64,000 nucleotides of DNA from Fontisubflavum oceani (GTDB taxonomy: Bacteria > Pseudomonadota > Alphaproteobacteria > Rhodobacterales > Rhodobacteraceae), in the NCBI RefSeq assembly GCF_030407165.1, contig NZ_CP129111.1, forward strand, positions 2,480,001 through 2,544,000. Direction: 5' to 3'. Below the pieces are notes generated by a model. The model saw only the letters and a program-made list of their open reading frames with translations, was not told the origin of the DNA and made no database searches. Positions 1 to 8,935 of the stretch are shown in pieces. A program made the position numbers and the translations under genes. How positions within the stretch are numbered: the first letter of the stretch is position 1; each line of letters begins with the position of its first letter.

Positions 1-1
1 G

Positions 2-484
2 ACATTTGCGCCGCTCAGTTTTGCCCTGATCGCGCTCGTCGGACTCTGGCTTGCCTGGCGCGGCACGCGCGGGCTGATCGGGCGGAACCATACGCACACA
101 GCAGGAAAGGATGGCACCTGCAGCACCTGCGGTCATACCCACGCCCCGGATGCCGACGCGCTCAGCCAGGCGACAAGTTGGCGCGATGTGGCGATGTTGG
201 TGGGCGCGGTGGCGATCCGGCCCTGCACCGGGGCGCTCTTCATCTTGATCCTGACCGCGCAGATGGGGATTTTCGCCATCGGCGTTGCCGGGGCCTTTGC
301 CATGGGGTTGGGCACGGCCAGCGTCACGGTCGCCGTGGCGATCGCGGCGGTGACCCTCCGCGAAGGGGCGTTGGCAAGCCTGCCGGGCGGTGCTGCCATC
401 GCCCGGGCACAGCCGCTTCTTGAACTCGGCGTCGGCCTGATTGTCGCGCTCTTGGCGGGGAGCTTGGCACTGCAGGCGCTCTAG
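2..484 (+). CDS. Nickel/cobalt efflux transporter, NicO/RcnA family (3' part)
   Basis: The gene enters from the left edge already in frame, and 160 residues remain before a TAG stop. It resembles the C-terminal part of NicO-family inner-membrane Ni2+/Co2+ transporters. A hydrophobic helix is followed by a soluble loop rich in His and Cys (HTHTAGKDGTCSTCGHTH), a plausible metal-binding loop. Three more hydrophobic segments follow, including the family-like stretch AIRPCTGALFILI. The first part and the start codon are outside the window, so the length cannot be compared with the family. The next gene follows on the same strand after 77 bases. The family assignment is good; metal specificity is inference. 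Confidence 0.8.
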   Translation, partial: TFAPLSFALIALVGLWLAWRGTRGLIGRNHTHTAGKDGTCSTCGHTHAPDADALSQATSWRDVAMLVGAVAIRPCTGALFILILTAQMGIFAIGVAGAFAMGLGTASVTVAVAIAAVTLREGALASLPGGAAIARAQPLLELGVGLIVALLAGSLALQAL

Positions 485-561
485 CCCAAGCGGTCCCATT
501 CGGCCCCCGCGTTTCGTGATGTCTTGGCAAGTCCGATCGGGCCAGATAAGCCAGTCTGATC

Positions 562-1917
562 ATGTCCCCGTTCCGCACTCATATGCGCGCCACTCTGGCG
601 CTTGGCTTACCCCTGATCGGCAGCCAATTGGCCCAGACTTCAATCGGTCTGACCGATACGATCATGGTGGGCTGGTATGGCGTGCCGGAACTGGCTGCCG
701 TCGCTCTGGGCGCCAGCTATTTCCATATCGTGCTGATTATCGGCATGGGGTTTGCGCTGGCGGTGATGCCGATGGTGGCCGCCGCTGTCGCCAATGACGA
801 CAAGACCCAGGCCCGGCGGGTGACCCGAATGGGCCTTTGGCTCGCCGCGATTTTCAGCGCGCTCAGCCTGCCGCTCTTTTGGTTCTCCGGCGCGCTTCTG
901 CTGGCGCTTGGCCAAGAGCCGCAAGTGGCTGCCGATGCGCAGGATTATTTGCGGATCGCGGGCGGGGCGATTGGCTTTGCCGTGATGTTCATGGTGCTGC
1001 GCAGCCATCTCTCGGCATTGGAGCACACCAAAGTGGTGCTTTGGGCGACCCTGGCGGCGGTTCTGCTCAATGCCGGGCTGAACTGGGTGCTGATCTTCGG
1101 CAACCTCGGCGCGCCGGAACTGGGCCTGCGCGGCGCGGCCTTTGCCTCGCTTGGCACCCATGGGCTGATGTTCTTGGTCCTGGCGCTCTATGCGGCATAT
1201 GCCAAAGGGGTCGCCCATTACGACCTCTTCGCGCGGCTTTGGCGCCCGGATTGGGAGGCGTTCGGCCAGGTGTTCCGTCTCGGCTGGCCGATCGGGCTGA
1301 CGCTGCTCTCCGAGGGCGGGTTGTTTATGGCGACGATGATCATGATGGGCTGGATCGGCGCGCTGGAGCTTGCGGCCCATGGTGTCGCGCTGCAGATCGT
1401 GTCGACGACCTTCATGGTGCATGTCGGGTTGAGTTCGGCGGCAACGGTGCGCGCGGGCCATGCCTGGGGGCGGGGCGATATCCCCAATCTCCGTCACGCG
1501 GCCAAGGCGGCTTTGATCCTCTCGGCGGTCATGGTCGGGATCACCATCGCGCTTTTCCTGAGTTTCCCGGGTCCACTCATGTCCCTCTTCGTCGATCCGA
1601 TGGATCCGTTGCGGCCACAGATCATCGCGATCGGCACCTCGCTTCTGGTCGTGGCCTGCCTGTTCCAACTGGCAGATGCGGCGCAAGTCATGGCGCTTGG
1701 CCTGCTCCGGGGCGTACAGGACACCAAGCTTCCGATGTTCTATGCCGTCGTCAGTTATTGGCTGGTCGGCATCCCGTCGAGCTATCTCTTTGGTTTCACG
1801 CTCAATATGGGCGGGGTCGGTATCTGGCTCGGCCTGGTGGTTGGTCTTGTCCTGGCGGGCGGTCTGATGATGGCGCGGTTCTGGCGTGGACCCGCACGGT
1901 TGGCCTCACCGGCCTGA
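562..1917 (+). CDS. MATE family multidrug/cation antiporter
   Basis: A 451-residue polytopic inner-membrane protein, the usual length for MATE (NorM/DinF-like) exporters, which expel drugs and cationic toxins using a Na+ or H+ gradient. About twelve hydrophobic segments can be read as two six-helix halves. The first half begins LGLPLIGSQLAQTSIGLTD, the typical MATE first helix; the second begins around LGWPIGLTLLSEGGLFM. The start is the ATG after a short leader with no strong ribosome site. It converges with the M20 peptidase gene, about 95 bases separating the two stops. The family call is secure; the substrate is unknown. Confidence 0.93.
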   Translation: MSPFRTHMRATLALGLPLIGSQLAQTSIGLTDTIMVGWYGVPELAAVALGASYFHIVLIIGMGFALAVMPMVAAAVANDDKTQARRVTRMGLWLAAIFSALSLPLFWFSGALLLALGQEPQVAADAQDYLRIAGGAIGFAVMFMVLRSHLSALEHTKVVLWATLAAVLLNAGLNWVLIFGNLGAPELGLRGAAFASLGTHGLMFLVLALYAAYAKGVAHYDLFARLWRPDWEAFGQVFRLGWPIGLTLLSEGGLFMATMIMMGWIGALELAAHGVALQIVSTTFMVHVGLSSAATVRAGHAWGRGDIPNLRHAAKAALILSAVMVGITIALFLSFPGPLMSLFVDPMDPLRPQIIAIGTSLLVVACLFQLADAAQVMALGLLRGVQDTKLPMFYAVVSYWLVGIPSSYLFGFTLNMGGVGIWLGLVVGLVLAGGLMMARFWRGPARLASPA

Positions 1918-2011
1918 TGTTTCAAGCGAGAAAGACGCCAAGGGCAGGTCGTGACCTCGCCACTTGGCGCCCATGTATCGCGTGGCGCGCGACCAGCGCG
2001 CCTCCGCTGGA

Positions 2012-3385
2012 TTACTTTGCAAGGCCGCCCAAGATCCGGGCCCAGGCCCGAATGCCGCGATGGAAGCTCTCCAAATCGTATTTCTCATTCGGCGAATGCA
2101 CCGCGTCATCATCTTTGCCAAACCCGGCCAGAAGCGCATCCATGCCCAGATAGGTTTTGAAATACCCCGCGACCGGGATCGACCCGCCGCAGCCGATATA
2201 GGCCGCCGGTTTCGGCCATTCCGCCGACAGGGCGCTCAGAGCCACATCGAAGGCCGGGTGGCTGGTATCCATATGCCCGGCGGGGGAGGCGCCATGATCG
2301 GCAAACTCCACCTCACAATCGGCGGGCAATTGCTCCGTCACCCAGGCCCGGAAACTCGCGCGCAGCTTATGCGGGTCCTGACCGCTGACCAGCCGGAAGC
2401 TGACCTTCGCATGGGCTTCAGACGGCAGCACAGTTTTAAACCCGTCGCCGGTATAGCCGCCCCAGATCCCGTTGATCTCCGCCGTGGGGCGGGACCAGAT
2501 CATCTCAAGCCCCGAGCATCCGGCTTCCCCCGCCGGGTCCGACAGGCCGACCGGGCCCAAGAAACCGCCTGCGTCAAAGCCAAGCCCGTCCCACTGTGCT
2601 TTCAGCTCGGGCGTCAACTCCGCCACATCATCATAGAAGCCGGGCACCTGGATCACGCCATTCTCGTCATGCAGATTGGACAGCACATCGCTCAAGGCCC
2701 GGATCGGGTTCATCGCGATGCCGCCATACATGCCCGAATGCAGATCGATCCGCGGGCCGGTGACCGTGATTTCCTCGCCCAGAAGCCCGCGCAACTGCGT
2801 CACGATTGCGGGGGTCTCCGCATCGAACAGCCCGGTGTCGCAGATCAGCGCGATATCCGCCGTCAATTCGTCGGCATTCTCTTCCAGGAATGGGATTAGC
2901 GAGGGTGAGCCGCTTTCTTCTTCTCCTTCGAAGAAGATCGTCACCTTGGCGGGCAGGGTCCCCGTCTCGGCTTTCCAAGCGCGGCAGGCTTCGACAAAGG
3001 TCATCAACTGGCCTTTGTCATCCGCCGCGCCCCGGCCACGGATCACCTTGCCATTTGGCGTTTCTTCGATGGCGGGCTCAAAGGGCGGTTTGTGCCACAG
3101 GTCGAGCGGGTCCACCGGCTGCACATCGTAGTGGCCGTAAAACAACACATGTGGGCCGTCGCCCCCACCATGGGCCAAGACCATCGGGTGGCCAGGTGTA
3201 GGCCGCACGGAGGCGTCGAATCCCAATCCGGTTAGTTCGGTCACCAGCCATTCCGCCGCCGCTTGGCAATCTGCGTCAAACGCCGGATCGGTTGAGATCG
3301 AGGGGATCCGCAGAAGCTCCATCAACCGCTCTGTGGCCTGATCCAGATCGCTGTCGATCCGCGCCAATACTGCATCCAATGACAT
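2012..3385 (-). CDS. M20 family metallopeptidase (dipeptidase)
   Basis: A 457-residue M20/M25/M40 zinc peptidase that probably hydrolyses dipeptides or related amides in the cytoplasm. Metal-site motifs of the family are visible: LFYGHYDVQPVDP (His and bridging Asp), RGAADDKGQL, and FEGEEESGSPSL with the catalytic Glu pair. The central dimerisation ('lid') domain and a C-terminal GCGGSIPVAGYF segment are also present. The frame stays open well upstream, but the ATG at 3385 is preceded by a strong GGAAAGGA site and gives the normal family length, so it is chosen as the start. It is monocistronic and convergent with the MATE gene. Confidence 0.92.
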   Translation of the reverse strand: MSLDAVLARIDSDLDQATERLMELLRIPSISTDPAFDADCQAAAEWLVTELTGLGFDASVRPTPGHPMVLAHGGGDGPHVLFYGHYDVQPVDPLDLWHKPPFEPAIEETPNGKVIRGRGAADDKGQLMTFVEACRAWKAETGTLPAKVTIFFEGEEESGSPSLIPFLEENADELTADIALICDTGLFDAETPAIVTQLRGLLGEEITVTGPRIDLHSGMYGGIAMNPIRALSDVLSNLHDENGVIQVPGFYDDVAELTPELKAQWDGLGFDAGGFLGPVGLSDPAGEAGCSGLEMIWSRPTAEINGIWGGYTGDGFKTVLPSEAHAKVSFRLVSGQDPHKLRASFRAWVTEQLPADCEVEFADHGASPAGHMDTSHPAFDVALSALSAEWPKPAAYIGCGGSIPVAGYFKTYLGMDALLAGFGKDDDAVHSPNEKYDLESFHRGIRAWARILGGLAK

Positions 3386-3552
3386 TGGGTGTCCTTTCCA
3401 TAAAACCGGGATTGCCGCGAACTCTACGCTCCGCTGACGGGATGTCCAGCGGTTGCCCGGGGCGGGGGAAGCCGCTACATGGAGAGACCGTGACGTTTGG
3501 GGGTTATGGCCCTTGTGGGACGTTGATTTCGGATGAGCAGAAGGAGAGGGTG

Positions 3553-4131
3553 ATGCGCGCGATTGTTGGAGCTTTGGCCTTGGTGGGGCTGACCCTGCCG
3601 GCGTTTGCGCAGGATTTGCCCACGGGCCGCGAAGCACAACGCGAGTTGTTTTCAGCGCGCGGGCCGGCGGAGGGCGTGCTTGTACCGCATGATAGCCTGA
3701 ACGCTGCCGAAATCGGGCTTCTGGAAGGGGCGGTGAGCGACGGGCTGTTGCCCGATATGCTCTATTATGGCGCGCTCGCGATTGCACCTGATGCGGGGCT
3801 GGCCAATCCAAACACAACCGCCGCCGTCGGAAACTATCATGATGAAGAGGCCGCCCGCGCCGCAGCCCTCGCCCAATGTGAGGCTGGCCGCGAAGACGGG
3901 GCAGAATGTGTTGTGGTGCTGGTGGTCCGCCCGCGCGGTTGGGAGCCGGGGGCGGCGATCCAGCTGAGCGCTTCGGCCAGCGCCGTTTTGCGGGGGGACT
4001 ATCGCTTTGCGGATCGCCCCAAGGTTTTCGCGATTTCGCCGAGCACCGGCGCTTGGGGCTTTGGGCCGACAGATGAAGCGGCCAATTTAGATTGCGGAGT
4101 CGCGGATTGCCGTGCGATTATCGCCAATTAA
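3553..4131 (+). CDS. Small secreted protein with Cys pairs, upstream of hemA (DUF4189-like)
   Basis: A 192-residue protein with a clear Sec signal peptide (MRAIVGALALVGLTLPAFAQ, cleavage after AFA). The ATG is chosen because AAGGAGAGGG lies directly before it and the signal peptide begins there, although the frame is open further upstream. The mature part contains YYGALAIAP, a regularly spaced Cys pair around residues 110-125 and another Cys pair near the C-terminus (DCGVADC). This pattern suits a disulfide-bonded periplasmic domain and faintly resembles DUF4189. Related small proteins beside hemA may inherit the name '5-aminolevulinate synthase' from the neighbour; nothing here supports that enzyme activity. 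Function unknown. Confidence 0.75.
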   Translation: MRAIVGALALVGLTLPAFAQDLPTGREAQRELFSARGPAEGVLVPHDSLNAAEIGLLEGAVSDGLLPDMLYYGALAIAPDAGLANPNTTAAVGNYHDEEAARAAALAQCEAGREDGAECVVVLVVRPRGWEPGAAIQLSASASAVLRGDYRFADRPKVFAISPSTGAWGFGPTDEAANLDCGVADCRAIIAN

Positions 4132-4152
4132 CGGCCCAGATACAGCCATGGG

Positions 4153-4166
4153 TTGATTCAAATCAA
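4153..4166. promoter_or_regulatory. FNR/FnrL box upstream of hemA
   Basis: The sequence TTGATTCAAATCAA is a perfect match to the FNR-type dyad TTGAT-N4-ATCAA. It lies about 170 bases before the hemA start. In Rhodobacter species FnrL is established as an oxygen-responsive regulator of hemA, so the site fits low-oxygen control of heme (and possibly bacteriochlorophyll) precursor supply. The site is seen; binding is inferred. Confidence 0.85.
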
Positions 4167-4290
4167 AGTGGGTTGCGCGGCAATTTGTAACTTGGCGAAG
4201 ACAGCCCCACCGCAGTATCAGCGGTAAGACAGAAATGGCCGTTCGCGAAGGGGCGGCGCAAACAGACAGCCAGCGTCTTTTGGCCCAGGG

Positions 4291-4317
4291 GACCGGGGAA
4301 GGTACCTCCCGGGGGTC
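4291..4317 (+). other. GC-rich near-palindrome in the hemA leader
   Basis: An imperfect dyad centred on GGTACC (arms GACCGGGGAAGGT and ACCTCCCGGGGGTC). It would form a hairpin ending just before the AAGGAG ribosome site of hemA, and could influence hemA mRNA stability or translation. No uridine run follows, so it is not an obvious terminator. Confidence 0.4.
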
Positions 4318-4334
4318 AAAGAAGGAGACAGCCA

Positions 4335-5558
4335 GTGAACTACGATACCGCGCTTGATACGGCCCTGAACCGTTTGCATGAGGAAGGCCGCTATCGGACC
4401 TTCATTGATATCGAGCGGAAGCGCGGTCAGTTCCCGCATGCGGTTTGGAACCGGCCCGACGGCACCAAGCAGGATATCACCGTCTGGTGCGGCAATGATT
4501 ATCTCGGCATGGGTCAGCACCCGGTTGTTCTGAATGCGATGAAAGAAGCCTTGGACGCGACGGGCGCGGGCTCAGGCGGCACGCGGAACATCTCGGGCAC
4601 CACAGTTTACCACAAGCGGCTTGAAGCTGAGCTGGCCGATTTGCATCAAAAAGAGGCGGCGCTGATCTTCACCTCGGCTTACATCGCCAATGATGCGACT
4701 TTAAGCACGCTGCCCAAGCTCTTCCCAGGTATGATTATTTACTCCGATGCGCTGAACCACGCCTCAATGATCGAGGGTGTACGCCGCAATGGCGGTGCGA
4801 AACGGATTTTCCGCCATAACGACGTCGCGCATCTGCGCGAGTTGATGGCGGCTGATGATCCGGCGGCCCCGAAGCTGATCGCGTTCGAATCGATCTATTC
4901 GATGGATGGCGATTTTGGCCCGATTGAAGAGATCTGCGATCTGGCCGATGAATTTGGGGCGCTGACCTATCTGGATGAGGTGCATGCTGTGGGCATGTAT
5001 GGTCCGCGCGGTGCAGGCGTGGCGGAACGGGACGGGTTGATGGACCGTCTGGACATCATCAACGGGACCCTGGGTAAGGCATTTGGCGTGATGGGCGGCT
5101 ATATCGCTGCGTCTGAAAAAATGTGCGACGCGATCAGGTCTTACGCGCCGGGCTTCATCTTCACCACTTCGATCCCACCGGCAATCGCCGCGGGCGCAGC
5201 GGCGTCGGTCAAGCATCTGAAAACCGATCAGGCGCGCCGCGATATGCAGCAAGAGCGCGCCAAGGTGTTGAAACTCCGTCTGAAAGCGATGGGCCTGCCG
5301 ATCATCGATCACGGCTCCCACATCGTGCCGGTGATTGTGGGTGATCCGGTTCATACCAAGAAAATCTCGGATATGTTGCTGGCCGATTACGGGATTTATG
5401 TGCAGCCGATCAATTACCCGACCGTGCCACGTGGTACTGAGCGTTTGCGTTTCACGCCATCTCCGGTTCATGACCCCAAAATGCTGGATGGTCTGGTTCG
5501 TGCGATGGATGGGTTATGGAGCCATTGCGCGCTCAATCGATCCGAGCTAAGCGCCTAA
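4335..5558 (+). CDS. hemA: 5-aminolevulinate synthase
   Basis: A 407-residue PLP enzyme that condenses glycine and succinyl-CoA to 5-aminolevulinate, the first step of C4-type tetrapyrrole synthesis in the cytoplasm. The length and sequence match alphaproteobacterial ALAS. Visible features are the glycine-rich GAGSGGTRNISG segment (residues 78-88), the PLP-ring contact motif LDEVHAVG (Asp214, His217) and the PLP lysine in GTLGKAFG at Lys248, the number used for the Rhodobacter enzyme. The start codon is GTG, preceded by AAGGAG at good spacing. An FNR-type box lies upstream and a hairpin follows the stop, so it is probably transcribed alone. Confidence 0.98.
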   Translation: MNYDTALDTALNRLHEEGRYRTFIDIERKRGQFPHAVWNRPDGTKQDITVWCGNDYLGMGQHPVVLNAMKEALDATGAGSGGTRNISGTTVYHKRLEAELADLHQKEAALIFTSAYIANDATLSTLPKLFPGMIIYSDALNHASMIEGVRRNGGAKRIFRHNDVAHLRELMAADDPAAPKLIAFESIYSMDGDFGPIEEICDLADEFGALTYLDEVHAVGMYGPRGAGVAERDGLMDRLDIINGTLGKAFGVMGGYIAASEKMCDAIRSYAPGFIFTTSIPPAIAAGAAASVKHLKTDQARRDMQQERAKVLKLRLKAMGLPIIDHGSHIVPVIVGDPVHTKKISDMLLADYGIYVQPINYPTVPRGTERLRFTPSPVHDPKMLDGLVRAMDGLWSHCALNRSELSA

Positions 5559-5580
5559 GATCCCGATCAGAACGCGCCTT

Positions 5581-5602
5581 CACCCAGGCCTCGGCCTGGG
5601 TG
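5581..5602 (+). terminator. hemA: Stem-loop after hemA
   Basis: A perfect 9-bp stem (CACCCAGGC / GCCTGGGTG) with a CTCG loop lies 23 bases after the hemA stop. No T-run follows, so it may act as a Rho-assisted or 3'-end-protecting hairpin rather than a canonical intrinsic terminator. Confidence 0.6.
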
Positions 5603-5826
5603 GATTGCATGCCCACAGTTAGGGCGCGCCCGTTATGCGCTGAATTACGCCGACAGTGATGCTGCGTTAACCGCTAGTGCACAGAGTTTTGCTATTGTGG
5701 TAAGGTGCCCGCCAAGTTGAGTGGTTTTGGGGAATCACTCTTTTGGGGATGACGGGCTGTTACAGCAAATCTGGCCACATACAGGCGAGTTACGTGGACC
5801 AGCATAAAAAACGGGGCAAGGCCAGT

Positions 5827-7029
5827 ATGGGCCAAAACAGGGCAGAGGATCGGGTACAGGCTGTACCGTTCGAGGAGCTAGCCGCCCTCGAAGTCCCCCT
5901 GGGTGATCTGTTGCGCGGCGAACGCGCGACCCTCGGAAAATCTCTTCTTGATGTGGAACGTGAGCTAAAAATCAAGGCCGCCTATATCTCGGCTATTGAA
6001 AATGGCGATCTATCCGCCTTTTCTTCGCAAGGGTTTATCGCAGGTTATGTCCGATCTTACGCGCGCTATCTGTCGCTCGATCCAGAATGGACCTTTGACC
6101 GGTTCTGCGGCGAGAGCGGGTTTTCAGGTGTGCACGGGTTTTCCGCACGTCAAGCGGTTGAGGCCAAACGCTCCTTGGCAGAGGCGCCGGGGCGGATCGA
6201 CCCCAATGATGTGATTAAAGCTGCGCGGGTGTCGTTTACCCCGGAACGTGAGCGACTCTTCTCCAATATCGAACCGGGCGCGCTAGGCTCCGTTTTGGTG
6301 CTTGTGGCGCTGGTTGCGGGCATTGGATACGGGGCCTGGGCCGTATTGCAGGATGTGCAGCGGCTGCAATTTGCACCGGTGGAGCAGGCGCCCGACACGT
6401 TGGCCCAGCTTGATGCGCTTGGCGGTGCGGCCCCAGATGGGACGTTTGGCACGGGCTTGCCCGACGATGCAGCCACATCCCTTCCCAGAGCGGATGCGTT
6501 GGATCGGCTGTATCGCCCTCAGGCATTGGACATGCCCGTGATGACACCGCGCGACCAACCCTTGGCAACGCTGGATCCCGATGAAGTCGGCGCATTGGCC
6601 CCGCCCGTGAATCGTCTCGCTAGCGCTGCCGCACCGGTCGAAGAGCCGCTCCCGGGCAGTGCTGTGCAAGTCACTGAGCGGACCGAGGATCAGGTTGTGC
6701 TTTTCGCAGTGCGCCCGTCTTGGGTGCGTGTGACCTCGGCCAGTGGCACCGTCATCTTCGAAGGGACGCTCGACGCCGGTGACAGCTATGAGCTGCCGAT
6801 CTCGGAGGTGCCGCCGACGCTGCGCGCGGGCAATTCCGGTTCGCTCTACTTTGCAGTCAACGGCGTGACGATGGGGCCCGCCGGGCCCGGGACCTCGGTG
6901 GCGCGCGACGTGGTGCTTTCGGCGGATGCAATCTCAGACAGCTATGTCATAGCGGATGCCACAACAGACCCGGACCTGGCGGAAGTGGCCGCTCTGGTGC
7001 TCAGCCCGGAGCCCGCTGTCGAGGAATGA
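5827..7029 (+). CDS. RodZ-like helix-turn-helix membrane protein (DUF4115)
   Basis: A 400-residue protein with RodZ architecture. A cytoplasmic HTH_25-type domain spans about residues 25-95 (LGDLLRGERATLGKSL..., KAAYISAIENGDLSAF). One transmembrane helix follows at about 151-173. A low-complexity Pro/Ala linker leads to a C-terminal beta-rich DUF4115 domain (about 300-370). RodZ proteins link MreB to cell-wall synthesis. The frame is open to a TTG at 5743, but the ATG at 5827 places the HTH at the usual distance from the N-terminus. It sits just upstream of ispG, a common bacterial arrangement. Confidence 0.85.
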   Translation: MGQNRAEDRVQAVPFEELAALEVPLGDLLRGERATLGKSLLDVERELKIKAAYISAIENGDLSAFSSQGFIAGYVRSYARYLSLDPEWTFDRFCGESGFSGVHGFSARQAVEAKRSLAEAPGRIDPNDVIKAARVSFTPERERLFSNIEPGALGSVLVLVALVAGIGYGAWAVLQDVQRLQFAPVEQAPDTLAQLDALGGAAPDGTFGTGLPDDAATSLPRADALDRLYRPQALDMPVMTPRDQPLATLDPDEVGALAPPVNRLASAAAPVEEPLPGSAVQVTERTEDQVVLFAVRPSWVRVTSASGTVIFEGTLDAGDSYELPISEVPPTLRAGNSGSLYFAVNGVTMGPAGPGTSVARDVVLSADAISDSYVIADATTDPDLAEVAALVLSPEPAVEE

Positions 7030-7111
7030 TGCCGCAGGCCGTTGTGCCTCTGCGCCCGTCGCTCTATCTACCCAAAGAGAGACAGTTCTTCTGACCGGAG
7101 CCGCGCAGCCC

Positions 7112-8253
7112 ATGTCGCATAACCCGATCCGCCCATGGCGCAATATCGACCGCCGGAAAAGCCGCCAGATCCATGTGGGCAATGTGCCCGTCGGTGGTGA
7201 TGCGCCGATTTCCGTGCAGACGATGACCAACACGCTGACCACGGATATCAAAGGCACCATCGCGCAGGTGCAGGCCTGCGCCGAGGCTGGGGCCGATATT
7301 GTTCGCGTGTCGGTGCCGGATGAGGACAGTTCCAAAGCTCTGAAAGAGATCGTCCGCGAAAGCCCGGTGCCGATCGTCGCCGACATTCACTTTCATTACA
7401 AACGCGGCATCGAGAGCGCTATGGCGGGCGCGGCGTGTCTCCGGATCAATCCCGGTAACATTGGTGACGAGACCCGCGTGAAAGAAGTGATCAAAGCTGC
7501 CCGCGACCATAACTGCTCGATCCGGATCGGGGTGAACGCTGGCTCCCTCGAAAAGCACTTGCTGGAGAAATATGGCGAGCCATGCCCCGATGCGATGATC
7601 GAAAGCGGGCTCGACCATATCAAGATCTTGGAAGACAACGATTTCTTCGAGTTCAAGATCTCTTGCAAAGCTTCCGATGTCTTCATGGCCGCCGCCGCCT
7701 ATCAGGGCCTGGCTGAGGCGACCGACGCGCCAATCCATTTGGGCATCACGGAGGCGGGGGCCTCATGTCCGGCACGATCAAATCGGCGATTGGGCTGGGC
7801 AGCCTGCTTTGGATGGGCATTGGCGATACGATGCGGGTCAGCCTTTCGGCCGATCCGGTGGAAGAGGTGAAAGTCGGCTTCGAGATGCTGAAAGCGCTCG
7901 GCCTGCGCCATCGCGGCGTGAACATCATCTCCTGCCCGTCTTGTGCGCGGCAAGGGTTCGACGTGATCAGAACCGTCGAGACGCTCGAGAAGCGGCTGGA
8001 GCATATCAAAACACCGATGAGCCTCTCGATCATCGGCTGTGTTGTGAACGGTCCGGGTGAAGCGCTGATGACCGATGTCGGCTTTACCGGCGGAGGGGCT
8101 GGGTCGGGCATGGTCTATCTGGCTGGCGCGCAAAGCCACAAGCTGTCCAACGATCAGATGGTTGAGCACATCGTCGAACAGGTCGAGAAGAAGGCCGCTG
8201 AGTTGGATGCCGAGCGGGCCGCAGAAGAGGCCGCGAGCCAGGCGGCGGAATAG
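7112..8253 (+). CDS. ispG: 4-hydroxy-3-methylbut-2-enyl-diphosphate synthase, frameshifted as sequenced
   Basis: IspG (GcpE) is the [4Fe-4S] enzyme that reductively opens MEcPP to HMBPP in the MEP isoprenoid pathway. Frame 2 carries the TIM-barrel part from MSHNPIRPWR to HLGITEAG. The rest, from LMSGTIKSAIGLG through the cluster motifs SCPSCARQGFD and GCVVNGPGEA, is in frame 1. The switch falls at a run of five G (7756-7760); one more G restores a 380-residue protein of normal length. As the MEP pathway is normally essential in this group, a base-call error is far likelier than a dead gene. It follows the rodZ-like gene closely. Confidence 0.93.
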
Positions 8254-8436
8254 CGCATCGTCCAGCGGGACTTATCCTGGTAACGCGTGAGCCAGCTTTT
8301 CGGGCCGCAGAGGGCCGCTCAATGGCAAGCCGTTGAGAGAAGCCGTGTTGCCCGGGTTTTGGACGTTTCAATTGCCCTCGCCCAGACCGGCAGCTCAAGG
8401 CATGCTAAGACGCCCAATTTCGTTTGGAGAATGACC

Positions 8437-8865
8437 ATGGAATCCGTTGAACTGCATCGTGGCCGCCTCATCGACCACGTCCAACTCGTCGTCCGCGACT
8501 TCGCGGCGAGCCGGGACTTTTACACCGCTGTTCTGGGCGTCTTGGACATTCCCATTGTCGATATGGCCGATGACGTCTTTTTCGCCGACGAGTTGGTCGT
8601 ATCCTCGGCTGAGAGCCCTGCCGCACTCGGCGCGTTGACCGGGAGGCACCACTTGGCGTTCCAGGCGAAAGACCGCGCCACGGTCGATGCCTTCTACGGC
8701 GCGGCGCTGGCCCATGGCGGGCGCGATAACGGCGCGCCGGGCGAGCGGGCCTATCACCCGGGGTATTACGCGGCTTTCGTGCTTGACCCCGATGGAAACA
8801 ACATTGAGGCGGTCTACCATGGCCCCGCACAGCGAAGTGCGCCATCGGTGGTCATCGGCTTTTAA
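8437..8865 (+). CDS. VOC (glyoxalase/bleomycin-resistance fold) family protein
   Basis: A 142-residue single-domain protein of the vicinal oxygen chelate superfamily. The N-terminal half begins IDHVQLVVRDFAASRDFY with the first metal-ligand His. The C-terminal half has YHPGYYAAFVLDPDGNNIEAVYHG with the terminal Glu. Members act as lyases, dioxygenases or resistance proteins, and nothing here fixes the reaction. Two in-frame ATGs lie 6 bases apart; the second (8437) is chosen because the TTGGAG site is then correctly spaced. It converges with the nitrilase-family gene. Confidence 0.85.
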   Translation: MESVELHRGRLIDHVQLVVRDFAASRDFYTAVLGVLDIPIVDMADDVFFADELVVSSAESPAALGALTGRHHLAFQAKDRATVDAFYGAALAHGGRDNGAPGERAYHPGYYAAFVLDPDGNNIEAVYHGPAQRSAPSVVIGF

Positions 8866-8935
8866 CGGGCAACCGATCATGTCAGGGTGATCGGCAGCAA
8901 ACCTCGCCAACGGGGGTCTTCGGTGATGGCAGACC

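Noticed and set aside
1918..2011. Terminator between the MATE and M20 genes
   Set aside because: Arms such as CGCCAAG/CTTGGCG exist but are far apart with weak inner pairing and no T-run.
3292..3552. N-terminal extension of the small secreted protein
   Set aside because: The signal peptide and ribosome site define the start at 3553; the extension overlaps the M20 gene on the other strand.
7756..7760. Programmed frameshifting in ispG
   Set aside because: The same direction of shift at G/C runs occurs in unrelated genes across the window, and no slippery-site structure is evident.
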